Assembly (NCBI GenBank): GCA_035656335.1
Contig: DASRSS010000314.1
Location: forward strand, 1 to 19,040
From: DASRSS01 sp035656335
GTDB lineage: Bacteria; Actinomycetota; Actinomycetes; Mycobacteriales; Jatrophihabitantaceae
Direction of reading: 5' to 3'
Length of the DNA stretch: 19,040 nucleotides
The translations under genes and the position numbers were made by a program. Below, one piece after another: positions 1 through 6,642 of this stretch; position 1 is the stretch's first letter; each line of letters starts with the position of its first letter. A model generated the notes under the pieces. That model had not been told where the DNA came from, did no database searches, and saw only the letters and a list, made by a program, of their open reading frames with translations.

Positions 1-121
1 GGACGGGTGCGAGGTACGCCATCCAGTAGCCGAACCAGAGCAGCCCGAACCGCACCGTCCACTCGCGCGGAACCCGGACGACCGGTTCGGCCAGGACGGG
101 CTCCGGGCGGATGCTGCTCAC
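1..121 (-). CDS. MFS transporter, N-terminal fragment (runs off the window start)
   Basis: A minus-strand reading frame starts at GTG (119-121) and stays open for 40 codons to the window edge. After a short polar head it reads REWTVRFGLLWFGYWMAYLAP, with an aromatic, hydrophobic first membrane segment and a Pro at its end. This resembles the N-terminus of 12- or 14-helix major facilitator proteins. A GAGG sequence lies about 12 nt upstream of the GTG. It is divergent from the hydrolase gene, with 58 bp between the two starts. Only one helix is visible, so the substrate cannot be named and even the family is an inference from the first helix. The overlapping plus-strand frame over 7-330 is arginine/serine/proline-rich and looks like a shadow. 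Confidence 0.5.
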   Translation of the reverse strand, partial: MSSIRPEPVLAEPVVRVPREWTVRFGLLWFGYWMAYLAPV

Positions 122-179
122 GGCCGCCGATCCTCGCACGCCGCGCTCGGTCTATACGCTGCGACGCAGGGAGGGAATC

Positions 180-1106
180 GTGCCGCGGTATCCACGCATC
201 TGGTTGGGCTGCTGGCTGGCCGACCGGCGCGAGCGGCGCCACGGCGTGCCGTCCGTCGAGCAGGTGCGCGCCGCTGCGGCGTCGGCCGGACGCCGCCCGC
301 CCCGTGGCGTCACGGCCACCGACCGGATGATCGAGGTCCGCGGCGGGACCATTCCCGTCCGGATCTACCGCCCGAAGGGAGCCGGCGACCTGCCCGCGCA
401 CGTGCTCGCGCACGGCGGCGCGTTCTTCGCCGGCAGCATCGGCGAGCTGGACGGGCTGTGCGGCGAGTATGCACGCGACGCGCGATGCGCGGTGTTCAGT
501 GTCGGCTACCGGCTGGCGCCCGAGCACCGCTGGCCGACCGCCGTCGAGGACGTGTACACGGTGCTGGACTGGGTCGCCGGGCACCCGACCGAGCTGGACG
601 TCGACGCGGCCCGGCTGTCGATCGGCGGAGCGTCCGCGGGCGGCGCGCTGGCCGCGGCCGTCGCGTTGATGGCCCGCGACCGCGGTGGACCGCCGCTGCG
701 CTTCCAACTGCTCGAGACGCCGGTGCTCGACCTGACTCTGAGCCAGCCGTCGACCAAGCAGTTCAGTTCCGGCTACCTGCTGTCGCGGGCGTGGCTGCGG
801 CGCGGCTACGAAGCGTTCGTCCCGGACGAGGAGCAGCGCCGGAACCCGTTGGCCTCACCGCTGCTCGCCGAGGACGTGTCCGGCCTGCCGCCGACGTTCG
901 TGCTGACAGCGGAGTTCGACCCGTTGCGCGACGAGGGCGAGGCGTACGCGCGTCGGCTGCGCGAGGCCGGCGTGCCCGTCGAAACCGTGCGCGCGCGTGG
1001 CCACGTGCACGGCTCGATCTACTCGTCCATGCGTTCGGCGCGGCGCTACCGGCGGACGATGGCGGCCGCGCTGCGCCGCGCGCACTACCCGAACGGCGGC
1101 GGCTAG
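180..1106 (+). CDS. Alpha/beta hydrolase, hormone-sensitive-lipase-type esterase
   Basis: A 308-aa protein with an alpha/beta hydrolase fold of the HSL/lipase-acetylhydrolase group, predicted to cleave carboxyl esters. The oxyanion-hole motif HGGAFF lies at about residues 78-83. The nucleophile Ser152 is in GGASAGG, in the GxSxG position. The acid is probably Asp247 (EFDPLRDE) and the base His277 (HVHGS). GYRLAPEHRWP (about 109-119) is typical of the family. I chose GTG 180 because GGGAGGG ends 4-5 nt upstream; the ATG at 111 would add 23 poorly conserved residues and would overlap the divergent MFS start. A TATACG at 153-158 could be its -10. Its stop codon shares bases with the convergent glnK stop. 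No lipobox or signal peptide is seen, so it is probably cytosolic; the natural ester is unknown. Confidence 0.9.
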   Translation: MPRYPRIWLGCWLADRRERRHGVPSVEQVRAAAASAGRRPPRGVTATDRMIEVRGGTIPVRIYRPKGAGDLPAHVLAHGGAFFAGSIGELDGLCGEYARDARCAVFSVGYRLAPEHRWPTAVEDVYTVLDWVAGHPTELDVDAARLSIGGASAGGALAAAVALMARDRGGPPLRFQLLETPVLDLTLSQPSTKQFSSGYLLSRAWLRRGYEAFVPDEEQRRNPLASPLLAEDVSGLPPTFVLTAEFDPLRDEGEAYARRLREAGVPVETVRARGHVHGSIYSSMRSARRYRRTMAAALRRAHYPNGGG

Positions 1107-1441
1107 AGCGCGTCCGTTCCACGCTCGCCGGTCCGGACGCGAACCAGCGCGCCCACCGGAGTCGTCCAGATCTTGCCGTCGCCGATCGATCCGGTGCGCG
1201 CCGAGGACACCAGCGCGTCCAGCACCGCGTCGACCTGCTGATCGTCGACCACCATCTCCAACCGCAGCTTGGGGTTGAAGCTGACCTGGTACTCCGCGCC
1301 GCGGTAGATCTCGGTGTGGCCCTTCTGCCGACCGAACCCGGAGACCTCAGTGACGGTCATGCCGTACACGCCGAGTTGTTCGAGCGCGGGACGGACCTTG
1401 TCGAGCATGAACGGCTTGATGATCGCGGTGATCAGCTGCAT
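1103..1441 (-). CDS. glnK: Nitrogen regulatory protein P-II (GlnK/GlnB)
   Basis: A complete 112-aa PII signal protein. The first residues MQLITAIIKPF, the T-loop VSGFGRQKGHTEIYRGAEY with Tyr51 at its tip, and the B-loop TGSIGDGKIW (83-92) are all present. PII trimers bind ATP/ADP and 2-oxoglutarate. In actinobacteria Tyr51 is known to be adenylylated by GlnD, and the unmodified form plugs the ammonium channel AmtB. The gene lies 3 nt downstream of amtB on the same strand, with AGGAGC inside the end of amtB as ribosome binding site, so the pair is one operon. In Streptomyces and Corynebacterium a glnD gene often follows; here it does not, because the next gene is the convergent hydrolase. That hydrolase's TAG overlaps this gene's TAG by three bases. 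Confidence 0.97.
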   Translation of the reverse strand: MQLITAIIKPFMLDKVRPALEQLGVYGMTVTEVSGFGRQKGHTEIYRGAEYQVSFNPKLRLEMVVDDQQVDAVLDALVSSARTGSIGDGKIWTTPVGALVRVRTGERGTDAL

Positions 1442-1444
1442 GGC

Positions 1445-2704
1445 CTAGAAGCTCCTGTTGCTCGAGCCGAATCCGCCGCCGTGTTCGTAGGCGGTCTCGG
1501 CGTGCACGGCCCGGTCCAGGCCCTGTAGCTCCATATGATCGGCCACCCGCAGCCCGATCGTCTTCTGCACCGCGTACGCGATCAGCACGGTCATGACGAA
1601 CGCGTACGACGCCGCGACGATCACGCCGAGCGCCTGCTCGCCGAGCAGGTGCAGCCCGCCGCCGTCGAACAGCCCGCGGCCGGCCGGGTTGACGGTGTGC
1701 GTCGCGAACAGCCCGACGGCGAGCGTCCCGACCACGCCGCACACGCCGTGCACGCCGACCACGTCCAGCGAGTCGTCGTAGCCGTGGCGGAACTTCAGCC
1801 GGACCGCGTACAATCCGGCGGCCCCGGCGAGCAGGCCGATCACGATCGCGGCGCTGCTGTTGACGTAGCCGGCGGCCGGCGTGATCGCGACGAGCCCGGC
1901 GATGGCTCCGGACGCGGCCCCGAGCGTGGTCGCGTGCCCGGTGGCCCGCCATTCCAGCGCGGCCCAGCCGAGCAGACCGCCGCACGCGGCCAGGTGGGTG
2001 CTGACCAGTGCCTGGGCGGCGAGGTCCCCGGCGGACAGCGCGGATCCGGCGTTGAAGCCGAACCAGCCGAACCACAGGATGCCCGCGCCGAGCAGGGTCA
2101 GCGGCAGCGAGTGCGGCGCCATCGCGTCGTGCGGCCAACCCCGTCGCTTGCCCAGCACGAGCACCAGGGCGAGCGCGGACGCCCCCGCGTTGATCTCGAC
2201 CACGGTGCCGCCGGCGAAGTCGAGCAGCCCGCGCTTGGCGAGCCAGCCGACCGGCGAGAACACCCAGTGCGCGAGCGGCGCGTACACCAGCAACGCCCAC
2301 AGCGCGGCGAAGGCGAGGAACCCGGAGAAGCGCATCCGGTCCGCGCCCGCGCCGGTGAGCAGCGCGGTGGTGAGCACCGCGAACATCATCTGGAACGTGG
2401 CGTACGCGATCGGCGGCACGAGCAGGTGCAGTCCCGGCACCGCGTCGTTCGGGTTGGCGAACCCGGCGAAGTGCAGCCCGCCGAGCACGCCGCCGCCGAC
2501 GTCCGGGCCGAACGCGAGCGTGTAGGCGACCACCACCCACACCACGCTGACCACCGCGATCACCGCGAAGTTCTGCGCCAGCATCGACAGCACGTGCTTG
2601 CTGCGCACCATGCCGCCGTAGAAGAACGCGAGCCCGGGCGCCATGAACAGCACCAGCGCCGTGCAGAGCAGCAACCACGCGGTGTCGCCGGCGTCGATGG
2701 GCAT
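1445..2704 (-). CDS. amtB: Ammonium transporter AmtB, with Glu at the first twin-His position
   Basis: A 419-aa Amt/Mep/Rh channel with about 11 membrane helices. Family motifs include FFYGGMVRSKHVLSML near residue 30, ILWFGWFGFNAGSA in the middle and VVGVHGVCGVVGTLA, which carries the second pore histidine. The usual DFAGGTVVHIN motif reads DFAGGTVVEIN here (GAG codon at 2195-2197), so the first pore histidine is glutamate. It imports ammonium under nitrogen limitation and is gated by the PII protein encoded just downstream. ATG 2704 was chosen because the hydrophobic first helix begins right after it and there is no ATG, GTG or TTG in frame in the upstream intergenic sequence. No clear Shine-Dalgarno precedes it. 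A GlnR-like operator lies 24-50 bp upstream. Confidence 0.96.
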   Translation of the reverse strand: MPIDAGDTAWLLLCTALVLFMAPGLAFFYGGMVRSKHVLSMLAQNFAVIAVVSVVWVVVAYTLAFGPDVGGGVLGGLHFAGFANPNDAVPGLHLLVPPIAYATFQMMFAVLTTALLTGAGADRMRFSGFLAFAALWALLVYAPLAHWVFSPVGWLAKRGLLDFAGGTVVEINAGASALALVLVLGKRRGWPHDAMAPHSLPLTLLGAGILWFGWFGFNAGSALSAGDLAAQALVSTHLAACGGLLGWAALEWRATGHATTLGAASGAIAGLVAITPAAGYVNSSAAIVIGLLAGAAGLYAVRLKFRHGYDDSLDVVGVHGVCGVVGTLAVGLFATHTVNPAGRGLFDGGGLHLLGEQALGVIVAASYAFVMTVLIAYAVQKTIGLRVADHMELQGLDRAVHAETAYEHGGGFGSSNRSF

Positions 2705-2727
2705 TCGCGGGACGGTAACGGCCCGGT

Positions 2728-2754
2728 GTTTCGGCCATGTTGCGGCGCGGTTAC
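2728..2754 (-). promoter_or_regulatory. Probable GlnR operator upstream of amtB-glnK
   Basis: Read on the minus strand towards amtB, three 5-mers follow one another at an exact 11-nt period: GTAAC (2754-2750), n6, GCAAC (2743-2739), n6, GAAAC (2732-2728). This fits the actinobacterial GlnR box, known as gTnAC-n6-GaAAC, as two overlapping half-site pairs with one mismatch in the shared middle half-site. A further GTTAC (2719-2715) follows at an 8-nt gap. The position, 24-50 bp upstream of the amtB start, and the target operon fit GlnR activation under nitrogen limitation. It also overlaps the proposed -35 of the divergent thioesterase gene. Confidence 0.6.
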
Positions 2755-2787
2755 CAGTACGGTCTCCCGGCCGATAGCATGCGGCGA
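2751..2787 (+). promoter_or_regulatory. Candidate sigma70-type promoter for a leaderless thioesterase mRNA
   Basis: TTACCA (2751-2756) and TAGCAT (2775-2780) each match four of six bases of the TTGACA/TATAAT hexamers and are 18 bp apart. The expected start of transcription falls at about 2787, exactly the A of the thioesterase ATG. No Shine-Dalgarno precedes that ATG, which agrees with a leaderless transcript, common in actinobacteria. The -35 overlaps the GlnR-like site, so nitrogen status could affect it. Confidence 0.4.
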
Positions 2788-3251
2788 TGGCCGACCCCGC
2801 CGGCGCGATCGACGCGCTCGCCACGATGAATCAGCTGCTCGAGCAGACGATTCCGCGTGCGCACCAGATGGGCGTCACGTTCGCCGAACTGCGCGAGGGA
2901 TACGTCCGCGCCGCGGTCCCGTTCGAGGGCAACGGTAACCACTTCGGTGTCGTGTACGCGGGCGTGATCTTCACGCTGGCCGAGGTGCTCGGCGGCGCGC
3001 TGCACTACGCGACGTTCGACGTGAGCACGCACTACCCGGTGGTGCGCAGCATGAACATCGAGTTCCTCGCGCCAGGAAAGGGACCGCTGTCGGCGTCCGC
3101 GTCGCTAGACGGCACGGAGATCGCGCGCATCCGTACGGCCGCGGCCAACGGCAAGGTGCCGTTCGAGCTCGTCGCCGAGGTCGTCGGTGAGGACGGCACG
3201 CTCGTGGCGCGCACACGCGGCGACTACCAGATCCGGCCGTACGGCACGTGA
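2787..3251 (+). CDS. Hotdog-fold thioesterase-like protein (YiiD_C/DUF4442 type)
   Basis: A 154-aa single-domain protein. The segment NGNHFGVVYAGVIFTLAEVL (about residues 50-69) matches the central helix region of hotdog proteins of the PaaI/DUF4442/YiiD_C group, where an Asn-His and a nearby acidic residue (here Glu67) line the acyl-CoA site. The strands MNIEFLAPGKGPLSASASL and VPFELVAEVVGEDGTLVART complete the fold. The likely role is hydrolysis of an acyl-CoA or similar thioester in the cytosol; the substrate is unknown. ATG 2787 fits a leaderless start 7 nt after a -10-like TAGCAT. It is divergent from amtB and convergent with the LysE gene, its stop abutting that gene's stop as TGATCA. 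Confidence 0.8.
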   Translation: MADPAGAIDALATMNQLLEQTIPRAHQMGVTFAELREGYVRAAVPFEGNGNHFGVVYAGVIFTLAEVLGGALHYATFDVSTHYPVVRSMNIEFLAPGKGPLSASASLDGTEIARIRTAAANGKVPFELVAEVVGEDGTLVARTRGDYQIRPYGT

Positions 3252-3875
3252 TCAGCGCGCGGCCTCGACGGCGAGGCTGACGCCGAGCCCGACCATCACG
3301 CCGCCGGTCACGCGCTCCATCGCGCGGCGCACCCGCGGGCGCAGCACGGACGTCGCCCGGTCCACCGCCCAGATCAGCGTGCCGAACCAGAGCAGATCGC
3401 AGCAGACGATCACCACGGCCATCAGCAGCGCGGCCGGCAGCACGGTCGTGCCCGGCTGGAGGAACTGCGGGAACAGCGCGATGAAGAACACGGCCAGCTT
3501 CGGGTTGGCCGCCGCGGTGATCAGCCCGGTGCGCCAGCCGATCCGGCCGCGCACCTGCGCGGGCTCGGTGACCTGGTCGTCGGTCTCGGCATGCGCGCGG
3601 CGCCGCAGCAACGAGCGCGCACCGAGGTAGACCAGCAGGCAGGCACCGGCGATCCGCAGCACGTCGTACGCCACCTGCGAGGCGAGGATCAGCGACGAGA
3701 CACCCAGCGCGGACAGGCACGCCCACAGGAAGATGCCGATGCTGTTGCCGACCACGGTCCCCATCGCCGCGCGCCGTCCGTCCCGCGCGGCGACGCGCAG
3801 CACGAGCGCCGTCGCCGGACCGGGCGTCATGGTGACGACCACGGCGAGCAGGAGGAACTCCGGAACGGAATGCAC
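3252..3875 (-). CDS. LysE/RhtB-family amino-acid exporter
   Basis: A 207-aa inner-membrane protein with about six hydrophobic segments. The family signature TPGPATALVLRVAARDGRRAA lies near the N-terminus (about residues 17-37), followed by GNSIGIFLWACLSALG, and later by AANPKLAVFFIALFPQFL, the second conserved block. A charged linker of about 20 residues (RRRAHAETDDQVTEPAQVRGR) sits between them, as usual. The family exports lysine, threonine, homoserine lactone or other small molecules by proton exchange; the substrate cannot be read from sequence. The start is a GTG with no strong Shine-Dalgarno. The gene is convergent with the thioesterase, with no base between the stops. The 43 bp upstream of it hold nothing recognisable. 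Confidence 0.9.
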   Translation of the reverse strand: MHSVPEFLLLAVVVTMTPGPATALVLRVAARDGRRAAMGTVVGNSIGIFLWACLSALGVSSLILASQVAYDVLRIAGACLLVYLGARSLLRRRAHAETDDQVTEPAQVRGRIGWRTGLITAAANPKLAVFFIALFPQFLQPGTTVLPAALLMAVVIVCCDLLWFGTLIWAVDRATSVLRPRVRRAMERVTGGVMVGLGVSLAVEAAR

Positions 3876-3918
3876 CCGGCCACGGTATTGCGGCGAGCTC
3901 GGCGCTGTCGCGCGAGTT

Positions 3919-4302
3919 TCAGTCCGACGCGCCGGCCAGGTTGTCGTCGCGCGCGGCGTACGTGCCGTGGCCCGCGATGACGAGTCCGTCGGCGAACGTG
4001 AGCACCTCGTTCACCAGTCCGCCGCGCTGGTTGCGGTAGTTGATCACCAGCGTATCCATGCCGGCGTAGACACCGAGAACCTCGAAGTGCAGGTCGGGGA
4101 TGCGGGCCAGCGCGGACGCCCAGTACGCGCCGATCGCGTCCTTGCCGCGCAGCACGCCGTCACTGCCGTCGATCAGTTGTGACGCGACCGGCGAGGTGAA
4201 CGTCGCGGCGTCGGCGAAGTGCGCCAGCACGGCCGGGACATCGCGGCGGTTCCATGCGGCAGCCCACTCGGCCGCGAACCGCTCGGGATCGGGAACGCTC
4301 AT
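3919..4302 (-). CDS. SnoaL-like / NTF2-fold protein
   Basis: A 127-aa protein with the layout of the SnoaL-like NTF2 superfamily. The N-terminal helix is ERFAAEWAAAWNRRDVPAVLAHFADAATFTSP, with the family's W-N-x-x-D followed by an acidic strand. Next come GKDAIGAYWASALARIPDLHFEV and a C-terminal sheet ending in NEVLTFADGLVIAGHGTYA. Such proteins include cyclases, isomerases and many uncharacterised binding proteins. Nothing in the sequence fixes a substrate. The ATG start is clear. It stands alone between the LysE gene (43 bp) and the prenyltransferase (27 bp) on the same strand, so it could be cotranscribed with the prenyltransferase. Confidence is high for the fold and low for the activity. 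Confidence 0.8.
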   Translation of the reverse strand: MSVPDPERFAAEWAAAWNRRDVPAVLAHFADAATFTSPVASQLIDGSDGVLRGKDAIGAYWASALARIPDLHFEVLGVYAGMDTLVINYRNQRGGLVNEVLTFADGLVIAGHGTYAARDDNLAGASD

Positions 4303-4329
4303 GCCGACAACTCTGCCGGGAAGCGCAAC

Positions 4330-5382
4330 CTACTTGCCGACCAGCGAGCCCGGCCAGATCGCGCCGACGGCCAGGCCGAGGATGAACAGCCAGCCGAAGG
4401 CGCGGTTGTGGACCAGGCAGACGCGGTGGTACCAGAGCGGCCAGCCGACGTATCCGGCCGGCGGCTCGGCGGGGGTCGGACGCGACATCACCTGCAGCGC
4501 GCGCACCGCGCGCGGGCCGGCGACCAGTACGACTGCGACGAACGGGGTGAGCGCGCCGACGGCCACGCCGAGCGCGGCGGTCACGTACATCAGCACGACG
4601 ACCGACAGGTTCAGCCGGCGCGCGCCCGCCTCGCCGAGCAGGACGGGAAGCGTCCGCTGGTCCTGCGAGGAGTCGAAGCCGCGCTGGTCGATGTGCTTGC
4701 CGATCAGGATGGACGCGACACCCAGCCCGTACGGCACCGACGCGAGGAACGCGAGCCCGGACCAGTGCCCGGTGATCACGTAGTAGCCGCCGCCGATCAT
4801 CAGCGGTCCCCACACGCAGAACGCGGCGACCTCGCCGAGACCGAGCTCCTTCAGCGCACGCGGTGCCGCGTCGTACGCGTACAGCAGGACGGCGCCGGCG
4901 ACGGTGAGCACCACCGCACCCCAGCCGCGCAGCGCGATGAAGTACACGCCGATCCCGGCGGCGACGACGGCGAGCACGGTCAGGCCCGTCGCGAGGAAGC
5001 GCATGGTGAACGCTCCGCTCGCGACCGGGTGCAGCGTGTACCGCCGCCGCGGCGAGTCGGCCGTGTCGTGGCCGCGCTTGTAACCGAAGTAGTCGTTGGA
5101 CAGGTTGCTGATCGCGTGCAGCACCACGTAGCCGACGAAGGCGAGGACGAACGGCACCACCTGGAACCGCCGGTCGGTCGCCGCGAGCAGCCCGGCGATC
5201 GCCGCCGCCTGCGCCGAGATCACCAGGATCACGCTGCGCGCCGCGTACAGGAACCGGGCGACCGGATCGAGGCCGACCAGGTCGGTGGCGGTGGCGGGAT
5301 AGAAACCGGTGAAGGCGCCCACCCAGGCGAACGGGCCGCGCTGCGGTCTGCTGCCGAGGGCGGGCGTGGAGGTGCTGCTCAT
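4330..5382 (-). CDS. UbiA-family integral membrane prenyltransferase
   Basis: A 350-aa membrane protein with about eight or nine helices. The first Asp-rich motif is AISNLSNDYFGYKRGHDTAD (about residues 91-110), as in MenA/UbiA enzymes that bind prenyl diphosphate through Mg2+. The second motif region reads GKHIDQRGFDSSQDQRTLPV, followed by LLG. Aligned by eye to MenA (N-x-R-D-x-x-x-D), the first Asp of that motif is Gln, with an Asp one position earlier. The reaction is probably transfer of a prenyl chain to an aromatic or other acceptor; MenA (menaquinone) is one possibility, but no men gene is nearby. ATG 5382 has AGGG 8 nt upstream; a GTG at 5388 in frame is the alternative. The 89 bp upstream to the next gene show no clear element. 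Confidence 0.87.
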   Translation of the reverse strand: MSSTSTPALGSRPQRGPFAWVGAFTGFYPATATDLVGLDPVARFLYAARSVILVISAQAAAIAGLLAATDRRFQVVPFVLAFVGYVVLHAISNLSNDYFGYKRGHDTADSPRRRYTLHPVASGAFTMRFLATGLTVLAVVAAGIGVYFIALRGWGAVVLTVAGAVLLYAYDAAPRALKELGLGEVAAFCVWGPLMIGGGYYVITGHWSGLAFLASVPYGLGVASILIGKHIDQRGFDSSQDQRTLPVLLGEAGARRLNLSVVVLMYVTAALGVAVGALTPFVAVVLVAGPRAVRALQVMSRPTPAEPPAGYVGWPLWYHRVCLVHNRAFGWLFILGLAVGAIWPGSLVGK

Positions 5383-5471
5383 GTCCACAACCCTACGTCG
5401 GCTCAGCGGGCCGTCTTTCCGCGTGGTGGCGCCGGCGCGCGGCCCCGATTCCGGTTACGTCACAGGGGGCA

Positions 5472-6497
5472 TCAGTAGGCGTCGAGCAGGTTCAGCACCG
5501 CTTCGGAGGCGAAGAACGGTTCGAGGCGGGCGCGCACCAGGTCGGCGAGCGTCCCGTCCGCGGCCGCCGCCTCGAGCGCGGGACCGGCGAAGCGCAGCGC
5601 CAGGTCGCACAGGACGTCGCGGTCCAGGCCGAGTTCGTCCAGCACCGTGGCGACATCGCGCCCGCTGTAGCGTTCGAAGAACACGTCGACGCCCGCGTCC
5701 AGCACGTGCCCGGCGTAATCGCTGGTGCGGGCCTGGACGAGGAGGCGGCGCACGATCAGGACGAGCTCGCGCAGGTCCTGGCGCGACAGGTACTCGCGCA
5801 GCTCGCCGATCGGCTCGTCCGCGTGCAGGTCCCACAGCTCGAGGGCCGCGTCCTGCAGTGGCGCCTCGTGGATCAGCTCGCGGATCGCGTTGTTGGTGCG
5901 GCGCAACGCGTACTGCGCGCTCTTGCCGGCCGCGTCGCCGAGCAGCTGATCGAGGTGCCGGTCGAACGGGCTGCGCACCTTGTTCGCCGCGCTCGTGCCG
6001 AGCGACAGCAGCGATGACATGCCCGGCAGCTTCTCGGCTCGCGCGCGGTTCTGCTGCAGGAAGTCCGACACGATCTTGGTCACGAACTTGGACGCCACGA
6101 TCGCGATCAGCGGGCTCTCGGTCATCCGGTCGAGCGCGCGGTCCTGCAGCTGGCGCATGCTCAACAGCTTGGCCACCAAGGCGGAAACCGGTTCGCGCGC
6201 GACGACGTCCCCGAGCCGGAACTCGTCGCTCGCGGCCAGGTCGTACATCGCGTCCGACAGCGCGCCGGTCATGTCCTCGACCAGCGGGCTGTCGCCGACG
6301 CGGTCGAGCAGCAGCCGGCCGGCCTCCTTGACGGCGTCGGGTTCGACGACGTCGGCAACGGTCAGCTGCGCGGCTAGGTCGAGCAGGTCGTCGACGTCGC
6401 GCTCGACCATCTCCTCGAACCGTTCGCCGGTCAGCTCGGACAGAACGTAGTCGACCTGTGCGTCCAGCAGGCGCGCGGCGAGATCGCGGGCATCCAT
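5472..6497 (-). CDS. Conserved helical protein of unknown function
   Basis: A 341-aa protein that is almost entirely predicted helix, rich in Leu, Ala, Asp and Arg, without Cys. It has no signal peptide and no clear membrane span. The middle contains a distinctive block, FVTKIVSDFLQQNRARAEKL, then PGMSSLLSLGTSAANKVRSPFD and a GKSAQYALRRTNNAIRELIH segment. From memory, similar proteins occur in other actinobacteria as uncharacterised conserved proteins, but I cannot name a family. Repeated short acidic helices (DVDDLLDLAAQLTVADVV, GRDVATVLDELGLDRDVLCDL) give a solenoid-like impression. I start it at ATG 6497; upstream frame sequence is arginine-rich and overlaps the divergent promoter zone. 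No Shine-Dalgarno is seen; TAGGTT 7-12 nt before the ATG may be the -10 of a leaderless transcript. It is divergent from the sugar transporter. Confidence 0.75.
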   Translation of the reverse strand: MDARDLAARLLDAQVDYVLSELTGERFEEMVERDVDDLLDLAAQLTVADVVEPDAVKEAGRLLLDRVGDSPLVEDMTGALSDAMYDLAASDEFRLGDVVAREPVSALVAKLLSMRQLQDRALDRMTESPLIAIVASKFVTKIVSDFLQQNRARAEKLPGMSSLLSLGTSAANKVRSPFDRHLDQLLGDAAGKSAQYALRRTNNAIRELIHEAPLQDAALELWDLHADEPIGELREYLSRQDLRELVLIVRRLLVQARTSDYAGHVLDAGVDVFFERYSGRDVATVLDELGLDRDVLCDLALRFAGPALEAAAADGTLADLVRARLEPFFASEAVLNLLDAY

Positions 6498-6521
6498 GTC
6501 GAAGAACCTATCGAGCACCGG

Positions 6522-6575
6522 GCACTTGCCGCTCGCCGCGGCGAACCGGGCGCACGTGAATTCGCGCAAGTGCGC
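6522..6575. repeat. Inverted repeats between the unknown-function gene and the sugar transporter
   Basis: The 145-bp divergent gap (6498-6642) holds an exact 8-bp inverted repeat, GCACTTGC (6522-6529) and GCAAGTGC (6566-6573). Overlapping its right arm is a second one, GCGCAC (6550-6555) and GTGCGC (6570-6575). These could be operator half-sites for a regulator of the transporter or its divergent neighbour, or chance in GC-rich DNA. No T-run follows, so a terminator is unlikely. Confidence 0.3.
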
Positions 6576-6642
6576 GGGTAGAGCTTCGACGTCCCGGCGG
6601 CGCCGCGGCGGGTGGACGCGTCGGGCAGGACGGAGGGGATCC

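Noticed and set aside
458..1528. Long plus-strand frame of 356 codons over the hydrolase and glnK.
   Set aside because: It is Arg/Ala-rich with no motif and runs through two well-identified genes; it is a GC-driven shadow frame, like many others in the window.
5381..5389. Single DnaA-box-like ATGTCCACA at the prenyltransferase start.
   Set aside because: An isolated 8/9 match is expected by chance in 19 kb and has no partner nearby.
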